From Piscicoccus intestinalis NBRC 104926 (GTDB lineage: Bacteria; Actinomycetota; Actinomycetes; Actinomycetales; Dermatophilaceae), in NCBI RefSeq assembly GCF_001515525.1, contig NZ_BCNQ01000014.1:1-64000 (forward strand): a stretch of DNA of 64,000 nucleotides, in the 5' to 3' direction. The notes under the pieces were generated by a model. That model was not told the origin of the DNA and searched no databases. It saw only the letters and a program-made list of their open reading frames with translations. Below are positions 32,789 to 42,489 of the stretch, in pieces; position 1 is the stretch's first letter; each line of letters opens with the position of its first letter. The position numbers were made by a program, and so were the translations under genes.

Positions 32789-34393
32789 GTGACCCCCTCC
32801 CTGCGCCGCCGCGTGACCGCCTCCATCGTCGGGATCGGCGTGGCCGTCGCGGCGCTCTCGGCTCCCGCGGGGGCGATGTCGATCGACGAGGCCGGGGATG
32901 GCCCGGTTCTGGCGAGCGCCGGGCTGACCGGCGCGGCCGGGGGCGCCTCGCACGGCAGCAACGCGGCCGCCGACGGCGCGCAGACCGCGGCGGCCGGCAT
33001 GATGCAGGCGGCGCCCGCGACCGCGGGACTGACGGCGCCCACCGCCCCGCAAGCCCCCGCCACCCGGTCGTATGTCGTCAACGTCGGCACCGGCGACGCG
33101 ATCGCCCCCGCGCGGGTGCGCTCGGTGCGCGCCGCGATCACGCGCGCCGGCGGCACCGTCGTGCAGGCGTGGCCGCAGATCGGCGTGTTCGTCGTGCACA
33201 GCTCGCGCGCCGGCTTCGACACCCGCCTCAGGCCCTCGGCCGCCACCCGCATCACCGGAGTCGGTCCGACGCGCACGGTGCCGGTCACCGAGAAGCTGCG
33301 CACCACGCGGTCCACCACGGTTCGGGCGGCGCAGGCGCCGGCCGACGCGACGCGTACCGCCGCCGAGCCGCGCGAGCGCGAGCAGTGGGCGCTGCGCATG
33401 GTGCGCGCCTCGGGCCGCAGCGGCCGTCCCGCAGCCGCATCGGTGGCCCCCGCCACCCTGAACGGCGTGACGGTGGCCGTCATCGACAGCGGCATCGAGG
33501 CCGACCACCCCGACCTGCGGGGGCGCATCGACACCGCCTCCTCGCTGGACTGCACGAACGCCGGGCGCCCGGACACCACCCCGAGCCGGTGGCGCAACAC
33601 GACGAGCGGGCACGGCACCCACGTGGCCGGCATCATCGCCGGAGCCCGCAACGGCGTCGGCATCGCGGGCGTGGCGCCGGGGGTGCGCGTCGCCTCCGTC
33701 AAGGTGGTCAACGACGACGGCTTCATCTACCCCGAGTACGCGATCTGCGGGGTGCTCTCGGCCGCCGCCAAGGGGATTCGCGTCGCGAACCACAGCTACT
33801 TCGTCGACCCCTGGCAGTTCTGGTGCAGCACCGACAAGCGCCAGGCCGCCGCCCGGGAGTCGGTGCGCCGCGCCTTCGCGTACGCGCACCGGCGCGGCAT
33901 GCTCTCGGTCGCGGCGGCGGGCAACGAGGGCGTCGACCTCACCAAGCCCGGCGTCGACGAGCTGAGCCCCGGTGACTCCGACCCGGTCTCGCGCCGGCTC
34001 GACAGCACGTGCCTCGACCTGCCGACGCAGCTGCCCGGCGTGGTCAGCGTCGCCGCCGCCGACTCCACCGGCCGGCTCGCCGAGTACTCCAACTTCGGTC
34101 GCGGCGTCATCGACGTCATGGCCCCCGGCACCGACGTGCTGTCGAGCTACCCCACGAAGACGTGGGCCCGCCTGAGCGGCACGTCGATGGCCGCGCCGCA
34201 CGCGAGCGGGGTGGCCGCGCTGCTCGCCGCCCGCAACCCCAAGGCCGCCCCCGACCAGTTGGCGGCCCTGCTGCGGCGGCAGGCCCGGGACATGCCCTGC
34301 CCCCGCGCCGACCGACGCTGCGCCGGCACCACCGCCGCCAACTCCTTCGCCGGAGACGGCATGGTCGACGCCTCCCGCGCCGTCGGCCGCTGA
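32789..34393 (+). CDS. Secreted subtilisin-like serine protease (S8)
   Basis: Exported protease of 534 residues. The signal sequence VTPSLRRRVTASIVGIGVAV ends near APAGA. An Ala-rich pro-region follows (to about residue 190). The catalytic triad is Asp in VTVAVIDSGIEADHPDLRG, His in TSGHGTHVAGIIAGARNG, and Ser in LSGTSMAAPHASGVAALLAA. No C-terminal membrane anchor or sorting signal is seen. The GTG at 32789 has AGGAG seven bases upstream; upstream in-frame starts lack this and would spoil the signal peptide. It lies between actP and acs with its own spacing and may be independent. Confidence 0.88.
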   Translation: MTPSLRRRVTASIVGIGVAVAALSAPAGAMSIDEAGDGPVLASAGLTGAAGGASHGSNAAADGAQTAAAGMMQAAPATAGLTAPTAPQAPATRSYVVNVGTGDAIAPARVRSVRAAITRAGGTVVQAWPQIGVFVVHSSRAGFDTRLRPSAATRITGVGPTRTVPVTEKLRTTRSTTVRAAQAPADATRTAAEPREREQWALRMVRASGRSGRPAAASVAPATLNGVTVAVIDSGIEADHPDLRGRIDTASSLDCTNAGRPDTTPSRWRNTTSGHGTHVAGIIAGARNGVGIAGVAPGVRVASVKVVNDDGFIYPEYAICGVLSAAAKGIRVANHSYFVDPWQFWCSTDKRQAAARESVRRAFAYAHRRGMLSVAAAGNEGVDLTKPGVDELSPGDSDPVSRRLDSTCLDLPTQLPGVVSVAAADSTGRLAEYSNFGRGVIDVMAPGTDVLSSYPTKTWARLSGTSMAAPHASGVAALLAARNPKAAPDQLAALLRRQARDMPCPRADRRCAGTTAANSFAGDGMVDASRAVGR

Positions 34394-34575
34394 TGGCCGC
34401 TCGTCGCCCGGCGGGGCCGTCTGCCGACGTCGGGACCATCAGGGGTTGAGCAAAACCCTCCGTGCGTGTTGAGTAGTGCCCCAGATCCACTCCGCGTCGG
34501 CCGCAGACCGGGCGCCGCGACAAACCCCTGCAGAGTTCCCCTAGAACCCCGACAACGACGTCCAGGAGGCAGCCG

Positions 34576-36525
34576 GTGACTGACGAGACCGCCACCACGC
34601 AGGCGAACCACTACCCGCCGACCAGCGAGATCACCGAGTACGCCAACGCCAAGGCCGACCTCTACGAGCAGGCCGAGGCCGACTTCGAGGGCTTCTGGGC
34701 CGACCAGGGCCGCAAGTACGTGACCTGGGGCAAAGACTTCGACGAGGTGCTCGACTGGTCCAACGCGCCGTTCGCCAAGTGGTACGTGGGCGGCGAACTC
34801 AACGTCGCCTACAACTGCGTCGACCGGCACGTCGAGGCGGGCAACGGCGACCGCGTCGCGCTGCACTTCGTCGGCGAGCCCGGCGATGAGCGCGACATCA
34901 CGTACGCCCAGCTCAAGGACGAGGTCTCCAAGGCCGCCAACGGGCTGGCCAGCCTGGGCGTGGGCGCCGGCGACGCCGTCTCCATCTACATGCCGATGAT
35001 CCCGGAGACCGTCATCGCGATGCTCGCGTGCGCCCGCCTGGGCGCCCCGCACTCGGTGGTCTTCGGCGGCTTCTCGGCCGACGCGCTGCGCAGCCGCATC
35101 GACGACTGCCAGGCGAAGGTCGTCATCACCTCCGACTCCGGCTACCGGCGCGGCAAGCCGTCGCCGCTGAAGCCGGCCGTCGACCGCGCGGTCGAGAAGG
35201 CCGCCTCCGTGGAGAAGGTGCTCGTCGTCAACCGCGGCGACACCGACCCGGAGATGGTGGAGGGACGCGACGTGTGGTGGCACGACGTGGTCGACACCGC
35301 CTCCACCGAGCACACCCCCGAGAACTTCGACAGCGAGCACCCGCTGTTCATCCTGTACACCTCGGGCACGACCGGTAAGCCGAAGGGCATCCTGCACACC
35401 AGCGGCGGCTACCTCGTGCAGACCGCGTACACCAACCACGTCGCGCACGACGTGCACCCCGGTGAGGACGTCTACTGGTGCACCGCCGACGTCGGCTGGG
35501 TCACCGGGCACAGCTACATCGTCTACGGGCCGCTGGCCAACGGCGTCACCCAGGTGCTCTACGAGGGCACGCCCGACAGCCCGCACAAGGGCCGTTGGTG
35601 GGAGATCTGCCAGGCCAAGGGCGTCACGGTCTTCTACACGGCGCCGACCGCTATCCGCGCGTGCATGAAGTGGGGCGACGACATCCCCGCCAAGTACGAC
35701 CTGTCGAAGATCCGCATCCTCGGGTCGGTGGGCGAGCCGATCAACCCGCAGGCGTGGGAGTGGTACCGCGAGCACGTCGGCCACGACCAGGCACCGATCG
35801 TCGACACGTGGTGGCAGACCGAGACGGGCGCCATCATGATCAGCCCGCTGCCCGGCGTCACCGACCTCGTGCCCGGCTCCGCGCAGAAGCCGCTGCCCGG
35901 CATCTCGGTGGAGATCGTCGACGACGAGGCCAAGCACGTGGAGGCCGGCCAGACCGGCCTGCTCGTCGTCACCAAGCCGTGGCCGTCGATGCTGCGCGGC
36001 ATCTGGGGCGACGACCAGCGCTACAAGGACACCTACTGGTCGCGCTTCGAGAACCTCTACTTCGCCGGAGACGGTGCCCGGTTCGACGAGGACGGCAACA
36101 TCTGGGTGCTCGGCCGCGTCGACGACGTCATGAACGTCTCCGGTCACCGGCTCTCGACCGCCGAGATCGAGTCGGCGCTGGTCAGCCACGACCGGGTCGC
36201 CGAGGCCGCGGTCGTCGGCGCCACCGACGACATGACCGGCCAGGCGGTCGTCGCGTTCGTCATCCTGCGCGAGGGCGGCCAGAGCGACGAAGACCAGGAC
36301 AAGCTCGTCCAGGAGCTGCGTACCCACGTCGGCAACGAGATCGGCCCGATCGCCAAGCCGAAGTCGATCATGATCGTCACCGAGCTGCCCAAGACCCGTT
36401 CCGGCAAGATCATGCGGCGCCTGCTGCGCGACGTCGCCGAGAACCGCGACGTCGGCGACACCTCGACGCTGACCGACTCCTCGGTGATGGACTTCATCAA
36501 GAACAACATCGCCGCCAAGAAGTAG
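34576..36525 (+). CDS. acs: Acetyl-CoA synthetase
   Basis: Activates acetate to acetyl-CoA through acetyl-AMP in the cytosol. It has 649 residues, the normal length. Motifs are the P-loop-like [77 protein letters not shown], and the C-terminal [17 protein letters not shown]. The Lys there (about 611) is the known site of regulatory acetylation reversed by sirtuins. The GTG at 34576 has CCAGGAGG eight bases upstream. It lies downstream of the acetate symporter operon and the protease gene. A hairpin terminator follows. Confidence 0.96.
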   Translation: MTDETATTQANHYPPTSEITEYANAKADLYEQAEADFEGFWADQGRKYVTWGKDFDEVLDWSNAPFAKWYVGGELNVAYNCVDRHVEAGNGDRVALHFVGEPGDERDITYAQLKDEVSKAANGLASLGVGAGDAVSIYMPMIPETVIAMLACARLGAPHSVVFGGFSADALRSRIDDCQAKVVITSDSGYRRGKPSPLKPAVDRAVEKAASVEKVLVVNRGDTDPEMVEGRDVWWHDVVDTASTEHTPENFDSEHPLFILYTSGTTGKPKGILHTSGGYLVQTAYTNHVAHDVHPGEDVYWCTADVGWVTGHSYIVYGPLANGVTQVLYEGTPDSPHKGRWWEICQAKGVTVFYTAPTAIRACMKWGDDIPAKYDLSKIRILGSVGEPINPQAWEWYREHVGHDQAPIVDTWWQTETGAIMISPLPGVTDLVPGSAQKPLPGISVEIVDDEAKHVEAGQTGLLVVTKPWPSMLRGIWGDDQRYKDTYWSRFENLYFAGDGARFDEDGNIWVLGRVDDVMNVSGHRLSTAEIESALVSHDRVAEAAVVGATDDMTGQAVVAFVILREGGQSDEDQDKLVQELRTHVGNEIGPIAKPKSIMIVTELPKTRSGKIMRRLLRDVAENRDVGDTSTLTDSSVMDFIKNNIAAKK

Positions 36526-36884
36526 CCGGCCACAGCACCTTCGGCGCATCCTGGCGCATCCCGGTCGACCGCGTGTCGGCCGGGATGCGCTGCGTCTCGG
36601 CCCGCTCGACCTCGACGGCAGCCACTCGGCCCAACCCCGCGTGACGCCGCCGCGCCCCAGCCTCAGGCGGCTCCGCCCCCGCACCGCCCCAGATCACCGC
36701 ACGGGAACCTGTGCCGTCAGACTGGACCGCCCGAGTCCGACGAAACCATCTCCGCGGAGCCGGTCTGGCGGCAGCCGGGCGGTCCCGTCCCGAGGGGCGA
36801 GACCGCCCTCCCACCGGCCGAGACCGAGCCCACCCGAGACGAGCCCAACCGGAGCCCGTGACGGACCCCGCGAGACGCCGCCGG
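36526..36884. other. Convergent intergenic region with acs terminator
   Basis: Apart from the acs terminator hairpin (36554-36590) I see nothing in this 359-bp gap between the ends of acs and the phosphofructokinase gene. Confidence 0.5.
36554..36590 (+). terminator. Terminator hairpin after acs
   Basis: GCGCATCCCGG (36554-36564) pairs perfectly with CCGGGATGCGC (36580-36590), with a 15-nt loop that itself can pair. It starts 29 bp past the stop. Confidence 0.75.
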
Positions 36885-39221
36885 CTACTCCTGCGGCAGG
36901 AGCCGGGGCTCGCCGCTGCGGGAGCTGCCGGTCGGGCTGGCGAGGGCGTCGATGATCGGCAGCAGCGGCATCCACCACTGGTCGTAGGGGCGGCGGTGCA
37001 CGAGGTCGGCGACCTCCTCGAGGTGGGCGAGCTTGCCGGTGCTCATCCGCCCCTCGACGAGCCCGACGAACGTCGCGTCGTGCCGCCCGCCGGCCAGCTG
37101 CTCGCCGAGCTGGTCGATGGCGTACGACATGAGCCGGCACGCCAGCAACCGGTCGAACGGGGTCGGGTTGCCGCCTTGCTGCAGGTGCCCGATGTACGCC
37201 TCGCGCACGTCGAACGCGTCGCCGCCCTCCTCCTCGAAGAGCCGGGCCAGCACGTCGGTCGTGTAGTGCTCGCTGGCCTGCTCGTTGCGGATCACCAGGT
37301 AGAGCCGCCGCCCGCCGACGAAGGCATGGGTCATCTCGTCGATGTCCTCCACGAGCGAGCCGAGCCGGATCCCCACCTCGTTGAGGTACACCCGCTCGGC
37401 CCCGGAGGCCAGCGCCGCCATGAACGCCAGGTAGCCGCACCGGCGCCCCATGACCTCCGCGACGAAGCAGCGGGTGCTCGCGCTGCCGGACTGCTTGATG
37501 CGGTCCAGCGCCCACACCGCGTCGTTGAGCGCGGTGTCCGCCCCGATCGACAGCTCGGAGCCGGGCAGGTTGTTGTCGATGCTCGTCGGCACGCACATGA
37601 TCGGGATGTTGAACGCGGGGTACCGGTTGCGCTCGCTGAGCAGCTGGTGCGCGCCGCGGTAGGCGTTGAAGCCGCCCATGATGACGAGCGCGTCGATGCC
37701 GTTGGCCTCGATCGTGCGGGCCACGCCGTACAGCTCCTCCGGCTCCGGCAGGCGGCGGCGGGTGCCGAGCTCGGCGCCACCGTCTCCGAGCCAGCCCTCG
37801 ACGTCGGCCCAGCCGAGCTCGGTGATCGCGCCGTCGCGCAGCCCGGGAAAGCCGCCGCGCACGCCGACCGGCTCCAGGCCCGCCGCGAGCGCGAGCTTCA
37901 CCGCCGCCGAGGCCGCCGAGTTCATGCCCGGAGCCAGCCCGCCACAGTGCATGAACGCCACCCGGCGGGCGCCGGGCGCCGGCTCCAGCACCGGCGTCGT
38001 CAGCTGCTCGAACAGCCCGAGTGCCCGGGTGAAGCTCTCACCGCGCGCCGCGATCGCCTTGTCGTACTCCTGCGCCTCGATGTACCCGGCGACCGCCCGG
38101 GTGTTCGCGATCGACTCCACGAGCGGCAGCCGAGCCAGCCGGTTGTGGCGCACCCCGATGATGTGCGCGGGCGACTCCGCGTCGGCGCCGAGCACGTCCT
38201 GGACCGCGGCGTAGCCGAGCAGCGTGCTCATCCAGCGGTCGTACGCGCTGGGGGTGCCGCCGCGCTGCACGTGCCCGAGGATCGTCACCCGGGCGTCCTC
38301 GCCGAGGCGCTCGGCGAGCACGTCGCGCACGAGGTCGGCGTCGATCCGATTGCCCTGCTGGTCTCGCGCGCCCTCGGCGACGAGCACGATGCTGTCGCGG
38401 CGCCCGGCGGCGCGGGCCGCCGACAGCCGCTGGCACAGCGAGTCCTCCCAGCCGGGGGCCGGCGGGTTCTCGGGCACGAACACGGCGTCAGCGCCCCCGG
38501 CGATCGCCGCCGACAGCGGCAGGTACCCGCAGTGTCGGCCCATGACCTCGACGACGAACGTGCGCTGGTGGCTCGCGGCCGTGCTGGAGATCGCATCGAT
38601 CGCCTCGAGAATGCGGTGCAGCGCGGAGTCGGTGCCCACCGTCATGTCGGTGCCGACCAGGTCGTTGTCGATCGAGCCGACGACCCCGGCGACCATGAGC
38701 GTCGGGTGCGCACGCACCGTCTCCTCGGTGATGTCGCCGCGCTCGTGGAGTTCGGCGAGCAGGCCCGGCCACTCGCGCCGGAAGGTGTCGGTGCCGGTCA
38801 GGCTGCCGTCCCCGCCGATGACGACGAGCCGGTCGATGCCGTGTTCGAGGAGATTCTTCGCGGCGGCCAGCCGGCCCTCGCGCTCACGGAAGGCGGCGCA
38901 GCGGGCCGTGCCGATGATCGTGCCGCCACGGTGCAGGATGCTGCCGACGTCGTCCCAGCCGAGTTCGCGGATGCCGTCGCCGCCGTCGACCGCACCCTGA
39001 TAGCCCTCGTAGATCGCGTACACGCGGGCGCGCAGGTGGATGCCGCTGCGCACCACCGCGCGCACCACCGCGTTCATGCCCTGGGCGTCGCCGCCGCTGG
39101 TGAGGACGCCGATGCGCACGGCGTCGGGATCGGGTTGGCCGGCGGTCACCGAGTCGGCGCCGTGCGCGGCGGAGCGGGCTGTCGTCGAGGCGGTCTGGGA
39201 CTGGCTGCGGGACGTCTGCAC
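36885..39221 (-). CDS. pfkA: Double-domain (eukaryote-like) 6-phosphofructokinase
   Basis: A 778-residue protein made of two PFK domains in tandem. Domain 1 keeps the active site: IGVLTSGGDAQGMNAVVRAV, GGDGSLTG (Gly type, so ATP rather than pyrophosphate), GSIDNDLVGTDMTVG with the catalytic Asp, and MGRHCGYL. Domain 2 (from about residue 400) has lost it: AFMHCGGLAPGMNSAASAAV, MGGFNAYRG in place of GGDGS, TSIDNNLPGSELSIG with Asp changed to Asn, and MGRRCGYL. It makes fructose 1,6-bisphosphate; the second half is probably regulatory, as in fungi and animals. The start is GTG 39221 with CAGACT 6 nt upstream (leaderless type); the longer open frame upstream is not coding-like. Confidence 0.88.
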   Translation of the reverse strand: MQTSRSQSQTASTTARSAAHGADSVTAGQPDPDAVRIGVLTSGGDAQGMNAVVRAVVRSGIHLRARVYAIYEGYQGAVDGGDGIRELGWDDVGSILHRGGTIIGTARCAAFREREGRLAAAKNLLEHGIDRLVVIGGDGSLTGTDTFRREWPGLLAELHERGDITEETVRAHPTLMVAGVVGSIDNDLVGTDMTVGTDSALHRILEAIDAISSTAASHQRTFVVEVMGRHCGYLPLSAAIAGGADAVFVPENPPAPGWEDSLCQRLSAARAAGRRDSIVLVAEGARDQQGNRIDADLVRDVLAERLGEDARVTILGHVQRGGTPSAYDRWMSTLLGYAAVQDVLGADAESPAHIIGVRHNRLARLPLVESIANTRAVAGYIEAQEYDKAIAARGESFTRALGLFEQLTTPVLEPAPGARRVAFMHCGGLAPGMNSAASAAVKLALAAGLEPVGVRGGFPGLRDGAITELGWADVEGWLGDGGAELGTRRRLPEPEELYGVARTIEANGIDALVIMGGFNAYRGAHQLLSERNRYPAFNIPIMCVPTSIDNNLPGSELSIGADTALNDAVWALDRIKQSGSASTRCFVAEVMGRRCGYLAFMAALASGAERVYLNEVGIRLGSLVEDIDEMTHAFVGGRRLYLVIRNEQASEHYTTDVLARLFEEEGGDAFDVREAYIGHLQQGGNPTPFDRLLACRLMSYAIDQLGEQLAGGRHDATFVGLVEGRMSTGKLAHLEEVADLVHRRPYDQWWMPLLPIIDALASPTGSSRSGEPRLLPQE

Positions 39222-39341
39222 GGAGCCAGTCTGGCCCGAGACCCTCCGGGCGTGCGAGAGCCGACGCCACGGAACGGTCACACGTTGTGCGCGATGCTGG
39301 ACTCCCGGCGAACAGGGCGCAGCGAACGCAGGAGGTGACCG

Positions 39342-40067
39342 ATGGCCACGACGGACCAGCCCGCTCAGCCGCGTCAGCCCGCTGGGGGCGAGGAGGCGTC
39401 GCCGCCGCCGCTGGTGCGTCTGCTGCACCGCCCGCGCGGCTACGCCACCGGCCCGCACGTGCTCGCCGAGCTGCGGCGCGTCATCGTCTCCGGCGACGTC
39501 GACCCTGGCACCGCCATCCCGCTCGACGAGGTCGCGGCGTTCTTCGGCCTGAGCCGCATTCCCGTGCGGGAGGCCGCCAAGACGCTCCTCGGCGAGGGGC
39601 TGCTCGAGCACGAGCCGCGCCTGGGCTACACGGTGATGCGGTTGTCCGACGCCGAATTGGCCGAGCTGTACACGGTGGCCGGAGCTCTCGAATCGGCGGG
39701 CCTGGCGGCGGCGGTCGCGGCGGCGACATCCGCCGACGACGACCGGCTCCGCGCGCTGCACGCCGCCCTCGACGAGTCGGCGTTGGCCGACGCGACGGTG
39801 TTCGCGCGGCTCAGCCGGGAGTTCCACGACGCGATGCTCGCCCCGAGCCGCATGCCGCGGTTGCTGCACATGCTGCACAGCGCCTGGAACATCACCGAGC
39901 CCACCCGCGCGATGTCCCGGGTCGGCGCGCCCGCCCGGCGGCTGCTGCGCGACGACCACTCGCGCATGCTCGCCGCGTTCGTCGCCCGCGACACCGACCG
40001 CCTCCTCGCCCTCGCCGCCGAGCACACCCACCGCCTGGAAGCCGGCCTCGGCACCCCCACCCCCTAA
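39342..40067 (+). CDS. GntR-family regulator (FCD type)
   Basis: A 241-residue regulator with an N-terminal winged helix (LAELRRVIVSGDVDPGTAIP, LDEVAAFFGLSRIPVREAAK, GLLEHEPRLGYTV) and a helical FCD effector domain with the His-bearing SREFHDAML and HSRMLAAFVARD segments typical of metal-binding FCD proteins. AGGAGG precedes the ATG at 39342. It is followed by an NCS1 permease gene, which it probably controls, and is divergent from the phosphofructokinase gene across 120 bp. The ligand may be a nucleobase or ureide (inferred from the neighbour). Confidence 0.88.
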   Translation: MATTDQPAQPRQPAGGEEASPPPLVRLLHRPRGYATGPHVLAELRRVIVSGDVDPGTAIPLDEVAAFFGLSRIPVREAAKTLLGEGLLEHEPRLGYTVMRLSDAELAELYTVAGALESAGLAAAVAAATSADDDRLRALHAALDESALADATVFARLSREFHDAMLAPSRMPRLLHMLHSAWNITEPTRAMSRVGAPARRLLRDDHSRMLAAFVARDTDRLLALAAEHTHRLEAGLGTPTP

Positions 40068-40166
40068 GCCCCTCTTTCACCCGGCCGGGGGAGCCGGGGA
40101 GCGAGATATATCTGCCGCATCCACCTGCGGCGATGCCGGACGAAATGCACGCACATCACGGCGGTT

Positions 40167-40219
40167 ACATGTCCGACATGTCGCGAGCGGATCTTTGCGC
40201 CACGCACGCACGTGGCGCA
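40167..40219 (+). promoter_or_regulatory. Palindromic sites before the NCS1 permease gene
   Basis: ACATGT-CCG-ACATGT (40167-40181) is a symmetric pair of 6-bp palindromes. TGCGCCACG (40196-40204) and CGTGGCGCA (40211-40219) form a perfect 9-bp inverted repeat just ahead of the ribosome site. Either could bind the GntR protein encoded upstream. Confidence 0.5.
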
Positions 40220-40237
40220 TCGACGAAGGAGGGACCC

Positions 40238-41794
40238 ATGTCCCAGGCGACGGAACCGGGCCACAGCCACCACAGCCCCGGCGCAACACTGACCGCGGAG
40301 TCCGCCTACGTGACGGACGGTGAGGGCGGCGCCGGCGCGGCGATCATCAAGCCCGGCTACGACCCGCGCCTGGCCAACGAGGATCTCGCGCCGCTGAAGG
40401 ACCAGAACTGGAGCTGGTACAACATCTTCGCGTTCTGGATGTCCGACGTGCACAGCGTCGGCGGCTACATCACCGCCGGGAGCCTGTTCGCGCTCGGGCT
40501 GACGAGCTGGCAGGTGTTCGTCTGCCTCATCGTCGGCATCACGATCGTGCTGTTCGTCTGCAATCTCGTCGCCAAGCCCAGCCAGCGCACCGGCGTGCCC
40601 TATCCCGTCATCTGCCGCAGCGTGTTCGGGGTGCTCGGCGCGAACATCCCCGCGATCATCCGCGGCCTCATCGCCGTGGCCTGGTACGGCATCCAGACCT
40701 ATCTCGCCTCGGCCTCCCTCGACATCCTGCTCGTGCGCATGTGGCCCGCCTTGACGCCCTACGCCGACGTCACCCAGTACGGCTTCCTCGGCCTGAGCTA
40801 CCTGGGCTACGCGACGTTCGCCCTCCTGTGGGTCGCCCAGGCGTGCGTCTTTTGGACCGGCATGAACACCATCCGGCGGTTCATCGACTTCGCCGGCCCG
40901 GCCGTCTACGTCGTCATGATCATGCTGTGCATCTACCTGCTGCGCGAGGCGAACTGGTCCGTCGACCTCAACCTCTCCAGCCACCAGCTGCGCGGCATGG
41001 ACGTCGTCACGACCATGTGCGCCGCCACCGCGCTGGTCGTCAGCTACTTCTCCGGCCCGATGCTCAACTTCGGCGACTTCTCCCGGTACGGGCGCTCCTT
41101 CGAGGCGGTCAAGACCGGCAACTTCTGGGGCCTGCCGGTCAACTTCCTCTTCTTCAGCCTTCTCACCGTCGCGACCGCCGCGGCCACGGTGCCCGTCTAC
41201 GGCCGCCTCATCACCGACCCGGTGGAGACGGTGGGTCAGATCGACAACACGTTCGCCCTGGTCCTGGCCGCGCTGACGTTCACGACGGCGACGATCGGCA
41301 TCAACATCGTCGCGAACTTCGTCAGCCCCGCGTTCGACTTCTCCAACGTCGCGCCGCAGAAGATCAGCTGGCGCACCGGCGGCATGATCGCCGCGGTCGG
41401 CTCGGTGCTGCTCACGCCGTGGAACCTGTACAACTCCCCCGAGACGATCCACTACACGCTCGACACGCTCGGCGCCTTCATCGGCCCGCTCTTCGGGGTG
41501 CTCATCGCGCACTACTACGTCGTGCACCGCCAGCAGGTGGTGGTCGACGACATGTTCACCCTCGACGAGTCCGGCGCCTACCACTACCGCGGTGGCTACA
41601 ACCCGGCGGCGATCGCCGCCACGGTCATCGCCGCGCTGTGCGCCCTGTCGGTCGTGTTCGTGCCGGTGCTGCAGTTCGCCGACGACTACAGCTGGTTCAT
41701 CGGGTGCGGCATCGGCTTCGTCGCGTACGCCCTGCTGGCGCCTCGCACCGGTGTGACCGTCGCCACGCTGCGCGGCCGCGAGATCACCCGCTGA
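40238..41794 (+). CDS. NCS1-family nucleobase/allantoin/hydantoin permease
   Basis: Cation symporter of 518 residues with twelve spans. NCS1 motifs are NEDLAPLKDQNWSWYNIFAFWMSDVHS at the N terminus, the family-typical KPSQRTGVPYPVICRSVFGV, IPAIIRGLIAVAWYGIQTYL, and FGDFSRYGRSFEAVKTGNFW. Substrates in the family are uracil, cytosine, allantoin, hydantoins and thiamine precursors; it cannot be decided here. The ATG at 40238 has AAGGAGGGA upstream; the longer open frame before it is not coding-like. A GntR regulator gene precedes it. Confidence 0.88.
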   Translation: MSQATEPGHSHHSPGATLTAESAYVTDGEGGAGAAIIKPGYDPRLANEDLAPLKDQNWSWYNIFAFWMSDVHSVGGYITAGSLFALGLTSWQVFVCLIVGITIVLFVCNLVAKPSQRTGVPYPVICRSVFGVLGANIPAIIRGLIAVAWYGIQTYLASASLDILLVRMWPALTPYADVTQYGFLGLSYLGYATFALLWVAQACVFWTGMNTIRRFIDFAGPAVYVVMIMLCIYLLREANWSVDLNLSSHQLRGMDVVTTMCAATALVVSYFSGPMLNFGDFSRYGRSFEAVKTGNFWGLPVNFLFFSLLTVATAAATVPVYGRLITDPVETVGQIDNTFALVLAALTFTTATIGINIVANFVSPAFDFSNVAPQKISWRTGGMIAAVGSVLLTPWNLYNSPETIHYTLDTLGAFIGPLFGVLIAHYYVVHRQQVVVDDMFTLDESGAYHYRGGYNPAAIAATVIAALCALSVVFVPVLQFADDYSWFIGCGIGFVAYALLAPRTGVTVATLRGREITR

Positions 41795-41918
41795 GCAGGA
41801 CAGAAGCCCTTGCGAGCCCTGCGGCGGGGTGGCGGACTCGCTGATTGCCGATCCGCTCGCTAGGGTCGTCATGAGTCAATCCACAGGGTCCGTAGCGGAC
41901 CCGTCGCAGGAGGTATCA

Positions 41919-42428
41919 ATGGCCACCCAGATTTCGGAGCCGAAGCCGCCGCAGGCCCCGCGTGCCGCCGACCCCACGGTCGGCAAGCTCGTCAACGACG
42001 CACTGACCGATGTCTCGACGCTGGTGCGCAGCGAGATCGCCTTGGCCAAGGCCGAGGTCACCACCGACGCGAAGAAGGCCGGCAAGGCCGCGGGGATGTT
42101 CGGCGCAGCCGGCTTCTTCGCCGTGTTCGGGTTCCTGTTCTTGCTGCACACCGCCGCCCAGGGCCTCATCGCCGCCGGGCTGGCCCCATGGCTGGCGTTC
42201 CTCATCGTCACGCTCGTGCTCTTCCTCATCGCGGGCATCCTTGCCCTCGTCGGCAAGAGCGCCCTGAAGGGCTTCAAGGGCAAGCCCGAGCGGGCGATCA
42301 CGAGCTCCAAGGAGACGGTCGACACCGTCAAGCGCGCCACCTCGGGCGAGGCGACGAGCCTCGTGCGCACCGGTGACCCGGTCGCCCACGGCGCGACCGG
42401 CTCCACCGAACTCGCGACGCGGAAGTAG
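41919..42428 (+). CDS. Phage-holin-like family membrane protein
   Basis: A 169-residue protein with two spans (GMFGAAGFFAVFGFLFLLHTAA and APWLAFLIVTLVLFLIAGILAL) after an amphipathic helix (SEIALAKAEVTTDAKKAGKA), matching the actinobacterial group annotated as phage holin family, superfamily III. It is not evidence of a phage; the gene sits at the same place before ephE in the mycobacterial order. AGGAGGT five bases before the ATG at 41919 decides the start. TAGGGT at 41861-41866 is a plausible -10 box, giving a leader of about 45 nt. Function unknown, perhaps envelope related. Confidence 0.82.
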   Translation: MATQISEPKPPQAPRAADPTVGKLVNDALTDVSTLVRSEIALAKAEVTTDAKKAGKAAGMFGAAGFFAVFGFLFLLHTAAQGLIAAGLAPWLAFLIVTLVLFLIAGILALVGKSALKGFKGKPERAITSSKETVDTVKRATSGEATSLVRTGDPVAHGATGSTELATRK

Positions 42429-42489
42429 GTCCGCCGGCTCCCGGCGGCCCCTTCCGCCCCCGCGACCGCACGCCTCCAGGACGGCACCG

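Noticed and set aside
39222-40031. Upstream extension of the phosphofructokinase frame
   Set aside because: The extension is antisense to the GntR gene and unlike any PFK N terminus; a leaderless start at 39221 explains the gene.
41919-42428. Holin-like gene as a sign of a prophage
   Set aside because: The family is a chromosomal actinobacterial membrane protein kept next to ephE; no other phage genes are present.
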